64,000 nucleotides of DNA. It comes from Dermacentor variabilis. Lineage: Eukaryota; Arthropoda; Arachnida; Ixodida; Ixodidae. The DNA lies in the NCBI RefSeq assembly GCF_050947875.1, contig NW_027460335.1, forward strand, positions 10,555,928-10,619,927, given 5' to 3'. Position 1 is the first letter of the stretch. Every line of letters starts with the position of its first letter. Below, piece by piece: positions 43,898 through 54,339 of this stretch. The notes beneath the pieces are model-generated. The model saw nothing but the letters and a program-made list of their open reading frames with translations. It did no database searches and was not told where the DNA came from. The position numbers and the translations under genes are program-made.

Positions 43898-44799
43898 TTA
43901 AAAGGTGGTGAGTGTGTTGCAGAGACCAAACAGCAATATAGTGAATTCGCACTATCCGTCTCCTGTCATGAACGCTGTTTCGGAACAGTCAGCGTTAGCC
44001 ATAGGCACCTGCCAGCAGCTACAGCGTAGATCTGAGGAGGAAAAAACTCCGCTCCTTGCAACCAGTCTAGTGCGTCGTTGATACGTCTAGCGCGTCGTTC
44101 ATACGTCTCTTTTCAATACGACGACTGGTGATGCCCAGGGAGTACTAGACGACTGCGTGATACCGCGTTTGAGCATATCGTTAACCTGGTCATCAATAAG
44201 GCACCTTTGGCTCACCGATACTCGGTACTGTCGTATGGGTGCATGGCTCCCAGTGTCGATAGTTTCCGAAACAGTCGTTGCACGGCCGGGTGACGTTGCT
44301 TGGCAGCGAAAAAAGAAAGAGAAACCTTGCAGCAAGTGAAAAAGTTCGTCTCCCTGCGTCGTTGTAAGGTCGCTGTAACGTCACTGCTTATAGCTGGCGT
44401 AAAAGAACGCGGCATTGGCTGATAGGTCAACGCCTCAAGAGTGACAAGGTGAGCGGAGTCATCCATCATGTCAAAAATCGAAGATAAGGTCAGTGGATCT
44501 GCAGTCCCAAGGCTTTCACAGCAGCGTAAAATATTTGGATTGACCGATGGGTTCGACACGCGCATGAGAGAGGGGCCAGCTTTAAACTCGAGGAGAGCGA
44601 ACGGCAGTGGCAGTGATCTTTGGCGAACTAATAGTTCAGACGCTGCGAAGAGTACTCTGCTGTCATTTACATAGTCACAAGGGACACTGAGAAGAGCAGA
44701 AAGCAAGGCAAGTATAAGGGTGTCTTTTCAAACGGTGATTTCGCAACAAGCGTGCTAGTAATGTTCAGTGATATCTGCCGAACACGGAAGCACCTCGAT

Positions 44800-45110
44800 T
44801 TCGGCTGCGGTGCAGCCGATGATTGCATGATGTGTGGAGAGAAAGTACCAACCTAATATGACCACGTGAGAGCGAATGGAAGCACGATGACTTCGATGAC
44901 AAGGAGGACCTCCTGAATGACGACACGAACGGTGTAGGTGCAGGCATCGGATCGCTCGGCGTACTGCGCGTTGGTAGTCCGAAGGGATTGTCCAGAAAAA
45001 GGCGTCGTCACTTTCCCAATTTTGCAGCAATTATGGGTATCTATCGCTGTAAGTGAAGCGCCGATGTCGACAAGTGGTAGCGTCAATGTTACTTTTATTG
45101 TGACTTGAAG
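44800..45110 (-). pseudogene. Gypsy E3 protease, D-I-G
   Basis: The minus frame reads TLTLPLVDIGASLTAIDTHN (near 45,090-45,030) with D-I-G instead of D-T-G, then SHVVILGWYFLSTHHAII (near 44,880-44,820). Same Thr to Ile change as in E2 but independent sequence around it. Confidence 0.78.
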
Positions 45111-45189
45111 AACATTTGTTGGGGAACTGTATGTTCGTGTACATTCCGGTGACGTCACAGTTTTTGTGCAGAAGGCTCCGCCGATGGCG

Positions 45190-46105
45190 CTAGGGAGAAC
45201 GGGAGCGACGGTGAGGAGATGGTGAACGGCGAGTGGACAATGCGGACTTGGCGGCAGGAGGAGATTGAAACCTGTGCGAATAATTGCGCCATTGTTGGAA
45301 ACGTGGCGCATATGTACGCACATTGTTCAAGACGTTTGGTGTAAGTAAGCGACAGTGACGTGCCACGTGTCTAGCACTGTCGTAGTAAAAGCAAGTCGGA
45401 CGGTTGTTTTCCATGCGCCAATGGTATTGACGGCATGCATACTGGACCAGTGGCCAGGCCGGAGGGCATACGGGCAGGCGCAAAGCGGGCGAAGTGGACC
45501 GTAGGTCTGCCGTCCACGCCTCGTAGCGACTTGATCGTAGGTCTGGGGACCGGTTGTCGGAGCCTGATGGAGAAAAGGCGGAACGTGGTCGACTACCTCC
45601 TTCTTGATGACACATTGAACAGCCAGCGCCAATGGAAAACTCGACTGGCCAGACGTAAGTGGCATCAGCGAAAACTGCCGAGCAACCTCCTCATGCACGA
45701 ACTTCTTGATCTGTAGCAGCAGCGAAGTGCTATCCGGGGCAAAAGTCAAGCTCGACATAAAGCGTCCTGAAGAAGAAATTGGAAGAGATGGAAACTTTCA
45801 CAAAGGCAGATGGGTTAAGACATGCGTGCAATGCTTTTAGCCTAAACGTCTACAACGTCTTTTAAGATATGCCTGATATCGGCACCAGACATTGCGACGG
45901 AAACGCGCTGAGAGTGGTCGACAAGACCTTCTATATAACTTGTGAATGTCGCCCTCGGCTGTTGCGCACGAGCACTCAAACATTGCTCGGCGCGAAGCTT
46001 GCGAAGGAAGGGGCGTCTGAATACCTCCGTCACGTTCGTTTTGATGGCCACCCACGTTGGGAGATCATGCTCGTCGTTGCGGTGCCACACGCTGTCACCA
46101 GGCAC
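45190..46105 (-). pseudogene. Gypsy E3 gag with degenerate zinc knuckle
   Basis: Minus-strand capsid text VWHRNDEHDLPTWVAIKTNV then TEVFRRPFLRKLRAEQCLS (46,085-45,970) parallels E1 (LWYRNHESDIPTWSAFNTNF). A nucleocapsid stretch RPTCFYYDSARHVARHC near 45,400 corresponds to C-x2-C-x4-H-x4-C with the second Cys replaced by Tyr. Ser/Arg-rich text ends it. The N-terminal part of gag is cut off by the LINE tail at about 46,107. Confidence 0.83.
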
Positions 46106-46109
46106 TGGA

Positions 46110-46730
46110 ACTTTATTTTGTCAATTTGGTTTAGTGAGGGGTCGCTACCCGGCAATGCCTTACGGCTACCTCCCCGGCTCTTTCGATGGCCCGAAGTTGA
46201 ACCTGCAGGCTCGAGCACCAGAGTATTGCTTCCCACGCTTCAGGGAAGAGAGCGGCCGGAAGATCTCGTGAAGGTGGGTCTTCCCTTCTGTACCACAGAA
46301 TATGATTCAAAGAGGCTATGAACCAATATAGTGAGCTGTGTGTGTTTATAAAGTCAGGGTGAAAGTGCGTGTATATTTGTGGGCTGAGAAAGGAGTGCGT
46401 CAGGCGTCGGTTCCAGGTGACTCCTTGTCTCTTGGTGAGCTTGGGATGAGGTGGGGGTTGTGCCCGTCGTACGACGCTGTAGTGTTGTGCAATCTCGTGG
46501 TATGTCCACAGTGGCTCGCTGACCAGGCCCCCCGGGCCAGAGACGGCAGCCAACGCTCGGTTGACGAATCCTCGTGCCCAGTGGTGCGCTGCCTAGTTCC
46601 CTGGGTTCTCTGCGTGAGCCGGGATCCATATCAATTATTAGGTTGTGTTCTTCCCTATCTTCTTTATAAATTGTTGTAACCGCAATAAAGAATCGATCGC
46701 CACGAGACCGGACAAGAGAGGGTCGCATTC
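46110..46730 (-). pseudogene. 5'-truncated I-type LINE tail, inserted in Gypsy E3 gag
   Basis: The minus frame 46,553-46,131 reads YHEIAQHYSVVRRAQPPPHP, then THSFLSPQIYTHFHP and WEAILWCSSLQVQLRAIERA. This is the C-terminal region after RNase H in I-type LINEs. The 3' end has aataaag near 46,112 and E3 gag text resumes within a few bases. The zinc-like cysteines of this domain are lost. Upstream traces reach about 46,730. Confidence 0.78.
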
Positions 46731-46739
46731 AAGGCGAGA

Positions 46740-49700
46740 AGAGAAAAAGAAATTCACGCAAAATCTGCAGAAAGTGTGCACAAGCATCTTGCACTTACCG
46801 CCGTAATCAGCGACCCAAAGACCGCCATATCCAACTTTGCATTTGGAATTGTGGCCCCAACCACGTTACGAATACTTTCCGTCCCCCTACTCTCCTCCAA
46901 AGTTTAGCTTTAAATCTGTTTTAATATACGACATTGTCGTTTTGAAAACCATGCTTAAGATAGCACATATACGTTTCGCTACTTTTAATTCCAATGCCAG
47001 GGCCATCAATCATAATGGTCACTTCTTCCCGTATAGCTGCGCGTCGCCAAAGTGGCACTCAGCAGGCGCAAGTGCCCTTGGTTTAAGTGACGCGAAGTTT
47101 CTCCATGTGACACGGATAAAACTTAACTTCCAGTCCTTTGCTAACTTATTGTTTACAAGGAACAGAAAGGCGCGCGCACTGCACTTTTTACAAATGACGA
47201 TCGATCGACATTCACGACGTTTTGTGTTCTAGCTTGACATTGAGATAGAAGGAGGAAAGGCCACAACTTATGCGCTCTAACTTGCTGCAGACTCCAATCG
47301 TCCAATGCTATGAAAATGTTACAGCATTTCATTCATGGTCAGTTTTATGCGGCTTCGTCTGATGTGGTAGCTGTGCTCGAAGCTACAAAAGGGCACAACC
47401 AGTTCAACATAACGTTACTAGTCTGTACCGCAGCTTCGTCTACGTTCTCCTAGTTGCCCAAAACCTTTGGCTCAGAGAAGCTATGTACATCAACCTTTGT
47501 CGCTGGGATATTCCAGCTGATATGTTCTTATATTCCATCTGAACACGTATAGTGATTTCTGCGCCATTTCCATACAACTGCTCATCACGCGAAGCACTCA
47601 GAAGAATATCAGGCAATACGATGGCCTCCAAGACCAGTGACTCAGCGATATGATGGTGCACTAAGGTACCTGGATCTGGGCGCCTCAGATGGGTCACAGT
47701 GGAGGCAGAATAAAAAGGAACAAATTCGGTTGGTTTGGAATGAAACCTGCAAGTTCGGGTTTGCTGAACAGACGTGCTACGTGTCTTCGCGCAAGCTCCA
47801 TCAAGAGGAAAGTGAGAGGAGTTCCAGCCTAGCCTTTGAGCTGAAGATGAGTATTAGCGGAATCATTCGCCTCCGCTATTTAGAACGCCGCGCTCTATGT
47901 GTGTTGGTGCGTGTGCTCTAGCCTATCGCTTTCCTTAGACATACACAAACTTTGAGCGTTGTTTTATGTTTTCGAAATTCACGTTATTGTAAAGGAGAAC
48001 TTCTTCATTCAGATTGTTCGCATGACGAACTCGCATGGAAATGCGTTACATTGCATTTTTGCTTCATCGTTCTTAAATTTACGCAAGAAAATAAAAAAAA
48101 ATTATTCATACCTAACAATGTCTGTCTTGATATAGACGTAAAATAAGCAGATGTCTACTGCTACGGCACTGGTGAAAGTATTAGGCTAATGCTGTAATTT
48201 AAACCATAACGTAAAATAAGACAGGCTATAAAATGTGTGCAAAGAACTTTATTTTCTCCATCTATGCGGTGTAATTATTATCACTAGAAAGACAGGTACA
48301 ATCGAAGACAATGTTAGTACAGAGCATTCGACCCAAAATTTGAGGACAACTCAAGGATTTCAAGGATTCCAAAGGCCACAATTCAAGGAGGGAAACAAAA
48401 CTTTTCATATAACTACACTCACAAATAGTGGACTCTGTAGCTGCTTTTTTGTGCACATGATTCATGCTCATCAAGTCGATTTTCGAAGTTCACTTTCCCG
48501 TTGTAAATGCCAATCTCCTTATTGCATGATATTTAGAATTGTCCGACTTAAGACAGATACTCGTCGTGGTCATGGCAAACATTTCTAGAGCCTATGCCGC
48601 AAAAACGGAGCAATCATGGCTGCCGTGTGAATCAGCTAGCGAAACAACAAGATGTTCGCACGGCTCAGTTGGATGATGTGCCTTTGTGTACCTTCATAGC
48701 TGCGACGGTCATTTAAACAATCATGGCGTTACTTACTGTGAAATCACCACAATGCAATAGTTTAGCAGCACTCCCAAAAGAAAATAAACTGTTACTGTTT
48801 CCGTCGAGACACCACTGATAAGACAGACCGTACTTGCGCGTAGTTTGTTACATTTAATGTTACAAGGTCGCCTCAGACCCCATTTACAAAGAATTGTAGG
48901 AACACATTGATTTTGAATTTTACCATTGATTTTGAATTGAACACATTGATTTTGAATTGTAGGAACACATTGAATTTTACTGGCCCTCGATTCCCTATAT
49001 GTCAAATTCAAAGGTTTTTAAGGATTTCGAGGACGTTCACAGAACCTGAGAAAGCGCTGCAAAGTAACCGTGAAATACGCTGTTTAGTAATATATCAAGC
49101 AAGCTGTGTAACGCTGGTGCCTCTTGCGAAGAGGTGCAAGGCATTATACATCATCATCTTTTGTTGTGGTGGACTGAATTCAGCGGAGGCGTGTGTTTTA
49201 TTCCGGCGAATATTACGCAGGAGAAAGGAGGTTTGTATTCAGCAGTCTAATGGAATTCTGCCGGATAAGAAGACGTCATGTGGTGGAAACATTCTGCTAA
49301 GCATAAAAATTTTGAAATCAAGAGCGTGCTTATCAACTTTTTTGTGATCTATGTTTCAAACATGACATGCAGTATTCGCTCCTGCAAAACAGTGCTCCAG
49401 AGTGCGGTATCATTGGAGAAGAGGCGGATGCAAACGATATTCTCATTTGGACGCCTTATTTTATCATTGTAACGTAGCAGTAATGCGGCGGTCTGTATTT
49501 TTTACATGATGCACGCAATATGTCAAACCTTTTTTCAGCGTGCATGGAGATGCTTTTTGTGCTGAGGCGCAGTTCCCCTCAAGCAAGTTTTGTCCTTCTC
49601 CTGTCGTGCTGTACTGCATTGTTTACGCATTTACAGCTGCTATATTGCGTACATGTGCAACGTTGTGCAAGCAGCATGTCGTATAAATGAGGAACAAGCT

Positions 49701-50585
49701 TATGATGGTGTCTACTAGTAACTTTAGATAATAATGGGTGCCAGCTGTTTGCAGACCTCTATTCCGCGATCTTGCTTGGCCCCACGCGTCTTGTCGAATA
49801 GTGATACACTTCAAGCAGAGATATCTCCGCAGGCTCTTGGGTGATTAGTACAGAAAATAGTTTCTTGCAAGCAGAAGTATAAAAAGAAACATTTATGCAC
49901 GCAAACACCGCGACAGACATGTACACGTGACACACCGAGTTATCCTTCATTTCTATTGTTCCACCCAGTACTGCGAGTACTTCAAACCTCCTGGGCGCCT
50001 TTCTTTCGTGATTTATTGTTTTTCGGACGCTATGGCGATTGTTCATTTGTGTCATTGATCCCACGTGAAATGAGGCGCTATCATCTCCGATACTTAATCA
50101 AGTTTGCAGTTTGTGCACATACTAACATTTATTACAGAAATATGTTACACTGGTTCAGTTCGCAATGCATCGGCATTTATGTATACGTCAGGTGAGGTTT
50201 ACGCATCAGTTTGCATTTGAAGCTTTGTTTATCAAAACGAAGGTTTCTCAGCACAACTCCCGAATTTCGGGGTCCATTTCTTTCTTTTTGGGGGTCCCAC
50301 GGAAGTTATCTTCACTAGCAAGATCTTCACAGAATACCAGACCACCAGGTGGTGCTCGCTTGTCCCGGCATCGCTCCTTAAAGGCCGTCTTCATCGAATG
50401 TCGACCATTCTTGTCATCAGCAGTAGCTCGTGCACAAACTCACGCATTCTTTTCTGCTTGTCAGGTTGGTTAAGACAGCATCTGTCATTTTGTTTCTTAT
50501 CCTATTACTGCCGCCACAAACTGTCTTTTACGCTACTTGTGCCCTGGCATTAAGTTTTTAGTGCTTTTTTTCTGTATAGTTGAGT
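46740..50585. other. No gene recognised (3.8 kb)
   Basis: AT-rich sequence with scattered frames on both strands (46,837-47,232; 47,440-47,697; 48,235-48,588; 48,907-49,347) that resemble no family known to me. A short tandem repeat lies at 48,893-48,980. No inverted repeats were found. Confidence 0.5.
48893..48980 (+). repeat. Short tandem repeat, gaacacattgattttgaatt units
   Basis: Four variants of an (ac)cattga-ttttgaatt unit of 22-30 bp follow each other, two of them preceded by gtaggaaca. Confidence 0.75.
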
Positions 50586-50595
50586 GCTGTTAGAT

Positions 50596-51330
50596 ATGCC
50601 CACTTGCGCGGAGCTCACTAGGAGAATTGATGAACTGTAGTCAAGACTTTGTAATGAATCTGATTGTATGAATGATCGCATTGTTGACAAGATTATAGTT
50701 AACGTGAAGACATCTGGAATTGACGTGCAAGAGCTAAAGAAGTACGCGGACAGCATTGAGTCCGGTTTAATGTTTCTGAATGATCTGGTTGACAAGCTGC
50801 ACAGTGAGAAGGTTTCACCTGTGGCAGAAAACAAAGCCCTGAAAACTGTTCACTTCCTCTCAAGGCCTCCGAGCTCGAGCAGTACTATAGAATTAACTAC
50901 GAAATAAGACGTATATTGTGTACTCAGAGCGAGGACTTTGTTGCGGTATTGAAGATAGTTGTCAAGAAAATCGGATGTCCCGCTACTTCGTCTGATATCG
51001 CTCTTGTTCATCGACTCCCTACTAAAGATAAGGACAAAAAAGAACTTAATTGCGAGATTCTGTTCTCAAACGAAAAAGAATGATTTTATCAGCACGGAAC
51101 GAATGGCAAGGCCCTGCCTCAGTGACATCGGCAAATAACAACTTTGCTATGTTTATTAGTGGCCACTTGACACCACGAAAGGAGGCATTTTCTTCCAAAC
51201 CACTGATGATCAATAAACCTAACAACTGGAAGCACTTGTGGACGGATAATTGAAAGATTAAGACTAGAAAAACAAGAGCCGTGTTTGTCACATTACTGAT
51301 CCGTCTGAGCTCTATGTTGTCAACTGACTG
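50596..51330 (+). pseudogene. LINE ORF1 with FP-like domain
   Basis: ATG 50,596 opens MPTCAELTRRIDEL, followed after a TAG by a heptad-rich stretch (DIQELKK-like DVQELKKYADSIESGLMFLN, to about 50,830). After a frameshift come LEQYYRINYEIRRILCTQSE, IGCPATSSDIALVHRLPTKD, LTPRKEAFS..and KPNNWKHLWT. This matches the ORF1 type of several arthropod LINEs, where a coiled coil precedes a domain similar to the baculovirus FP protein C-terminus, thought to bind nucleic acid. At least three frame changes. Confidence 0.78.
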
Positions 51331-51339
51331 CCTCTATTC

Positions 51340-54190
51340 TAACCCTTAAATGTCATCACCATCCACCATGGATTCTTACTTGTCAACATCTGCACTGAAT
51401 ACATTGATGACGGGAGTGTGCCATTAATCATTCACTTCAATGCTATAACTCTCCACAAGCACTTTGATGTTTTCGGCAGCTATTTTCGACACTTTAGAAC
51501 ACGTTTTCACTAATATGTGTGTCTGAAACCTGGCTTAGCAATGATGAAAAGAACCTATTCTGCTTTAACTGATTCATTTTGAGTATTCCATAAGAGTCAC
51601 GAATAGTCACGATGGTGCAGGCGTATTTGTGCCATATAACATTCCATACAAACGTCGCCATGACTTGGAGTTGAATATTACTAACTGCGAACCTGTATTT
51701 GTTTTTTTTATTCCCCCGTCTTCTGTATAGACAACAAAACTTCGTGTTCGGCTGCATTTTTCGCTCACCTTCTTCTTGATTTGCTGATTTCTGTAGTGTC
51801 TTTGATCAAGTCATGGAACAAATATCATGCGCTAATTGTACCGCAATAATTATGGGCAATATCAATATTAATCTCATGGATACCACTTCATCTAATTATT
51901 CTAGTTATCCAAGCATATACCATAGTTTCGGGTAGGAATGTTTAATTACTTTCCCTACTCGCTGTTGTACCATTGCCGATCGCACCTAAATTGATCGCGT
52001 ATTATCGAACTTAATAGGCCCACCTTTTACTGGCATTGTTACCACCGACATTACTGATCACCACCCTATCGTTCTACGCCTGCGCACTCAATACACCTCA
52101 TCAAACACTTCATTCTACAGAGTTCTCCTTGATAAAGAAATGTTCCTTGCTAGCCTAACTAAAACTGGCTGGTCGGAAGTTGTATTATCTAATGATCCTC
52201 AATAAGGTTTCTCATAGTTTTAACGACAATTTCATCGCAGTTCAACTCCCACTCTAATAAACTAAAATGCAGAAAAAAGGTGTCATCGCCTCAAAGTCCA
52301 TGGCTTACAGATAGCCTTCTGAAAGCAGAGCGGTCTCGTGAAAGACTAAGAACAAACCTTTCAATACTAAACTTCTTGCCCCTTACAAAAAATTTTCTAA
52401 CTCACTTTCTGCACAGCTGATAACTGCGAGGAGGAATTATAGGAAACAAAAAATTATAGAATGTCGTAATAACACTAGGAAAAGGTGGGAAGCTGTTAAC
52501 ACCTTTTGAAACCACTACTCTCATAACGTCATTTCGAGAATCATTCATAATGCCATGGTGTACATTAATCACCTTTTGTGAGGATTTCTTCAAATACAAT
52601 TCTGATTCTGCTTCATGCTGCAATATGTTCTTTAAGCGCTTACCTCACAATCTTTTTTTTTTCTTTTTCTAACAACGCCTGATGAAGTATTTTAATAATT
52701 AGGACCGTTAAAGCCAGTAGTGCTGGACTCCATAACGTAAACGCTTAGCACATTAAAATTACCACCCCCCTCCCTCCTTATCGCAAAGTTCTTTCAGCTA
52801 ACATTAACGTGATTTTTAAAACTTGTTGTTTTCCCACGTGAACTCAAACGCAGTCGAGTGATTCCTGTTTTCGAAAAAGGTGAAGGCCCGATTGCACAGA
52901 ATTATAGACCCATTTATGTTCTTTCATTTTTAATTAAGGTATTGAAAAATTTATCGAGAAGCATCTAACGAAATAGTTAGGTAAAGTTGGCATTTTCCCC
53001 TTATCAATTTGGCTTTCGTTTTGGTTTTGCAACCTTGCATTTGTACTTCCTGCTGATTATCTCAAAAGGCGATTGATGAAGGTACATTTGCAGCCTCAAT
53101 ATTCTTTGACCAATACAAGGCCTTCCGCAGAATCACAGAATTTTTTGTGCTAAACTTGAAGTTATTGGAACAACTGGTCCGTCACTACGTCTAATCCGCA
53201 GTTACTTAGAAGATAGAAAACAATTCGCTTTCTACCTTGGTGCTACTCCAAAGAAGCTACTGCTAACATTCGTGTATATCAGAGGTCCATATTAGGTTCC
53301 TTACTTTTCCCAATTTAATTGATGATCGGCCTAGTTGCATTTCCTCATCGAATTGCATTCTGCACGCTTACGACACTACTATATTTCGTTGTAACAATTG
53401 TGTAACAACGCTAACGAATAAGGTAAACGGAAATATCTGGACCCAAATAGTGTGAACTTCATAAGCTACACATTAACAATAATAAGACTGCTTTTATTGT
53501 TTTTGCCTAGAATCAGCCATCACGTGAACTCATTCAGTCTAGTTTCATCAACAAAAACCTAATCACTGCAGTTGATCATTGAAGATATTTAAGTACGGAA
53601 TTTAATCACTACCTTGAATTTCACCATAACATAGCTAAAGTAAAAAAATGGCATATGCAATACGCGTTTTATTCAAAGCACGACCATATTTCTCATTTTG
53701 TACTCTCAGGTAGCTTTATTATGCTTTTGTTCAGTCATATATTAAGTATAACAATGAATCATGGGGAAACGCTTATAACTGTCACCTAAGTTACTTGCAA
53801 GTCATCGAGCTATTCGCCTAATAACAATTTCACCTTGTAGAATTAGCGCTCAATTATTACAGAAATATAATATTTCGAGTCTTAATAATTTTGGTAAATA
53901 TAACCTCGCCATATTTATATCTAGGGAATTAAACAATGATATCGAAGAAACGATCATACCAAAGGTATGCCTTATTATTATAAGTAATACTATATTTGTA
54001 GACAATATGAACTTCATTTTATCCTACATTCGAACCAACTATGGTAAGCATTCATTACACTTTTTAGCTTTATCCCTCTGGAACACAGTACCATTATCTT
54101 TAGAATCCCTGGAAGCTCAAAGATTTCATACAGAACTTAAGCACGAATTCCTGTTAGCTTTCTCCGACCTTCCCATTTTAGTGTAGTGTG
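51340..54190 (+). pseudogene. LINE ORF2: endonuclease, RT and C-terminus
   Basis: The endonuclease is weak (HFNAITLHKHFDVFGSYF near 51,435; LLALLPPTLLITTLSFYACA near 52,025). The pre-RT helix is clear (ITARRNYRKQKIIECRNNTR then KRWEAVN, 52,420-52,500). RT text: LSPYQFGF-like SPYQFGFRFGFATLH near 53,000, a DQYKAFR segment for D-x-x-K-A-F near 53,110, RSILGSLLF near 53,285, and an active-site ILHAYDTTIF-like stretch near 53,355-53,390 in place of YADDT. The C-terminal FILSYIRTNYGKHSLHFLAL then SLWNTVPLSLESL (54,010-54,115) is the conserved end of this LINE group. Confidence 0.8.
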
Positions 54191-54339
54191 TGTTGTATTT
54201 CTAACTTTACTTTACTGGAATTTAACTTTGTTTCTATATTTGTCTACCATATTTGTTGCATCGACATCATTTATCGTGTATGAGTTTATATAATGTATAA
54301 TTGGGGTTACACTCTTCCATCCTTTTCCCACAATTAAGT

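Larger units (their letters stand above)
41960..44700 (-). pseudogene. Gypsy E3 reverse transcriptase, interrupted and YLDD changed to YLPD
   Basis: Right part (higher coordinates): ETIDTGSHAPIRQYRVSVSQ near 44,250 and TPWASPVVVLKRDV near 44,100. The usual FCVDYR..LNK segment is missing. DALDWLQGAEFF and ILLFGLCNTLTTF follow near 44,060-43,905, up to the insertion. Left part after the insertion: GILRGLK, then GLCYLPDAVVFS with Y-L-P-D at 42,413-42,424, then LKLNLKCLFASRKLTPFGHV. The insertion falls between the ATF and the MMD side of the palm motif. A 20-bp tandem duplication lies at about 44,066-44,105. Confidence 0.87.
40140..46105 (-). mobile_element. Gypsy LTR retrotransposon E3 (minus), ends lost, split by a TTAA element
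   Basis: Minus-strand order: gag (46,105-45,190), protease (about 45,100-44,800), RT (44,700-41,960), RNase H (about 42,050-41,690), integrase (41,400-40,400). No LTR was found: the 5' end abuts a LINE tail at about 46,107 and the 3' end fades into unrecognised sequence by about 40,140, next to another LINE fragment. The RT is interrupted by the element at 42,480-43,897. Confidence 0.88.
50590..54330 (+). mobile_element. Jockey/CR1-like LINE, near full length, decayed
   Basis: Plus-strand ORF1 with a coiled-coil-like start and a baculovirus-FP-like domain, then endonuclease, RT and a conserved C-terminal stretch. All parts lie in order over about 3.7 kb with many frameshifts and stops. The 3' limit is uncertain. 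The RT fragment at 39,320-40,110 belongs to the same group. No target duplication was found. Confidence 0.83.
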
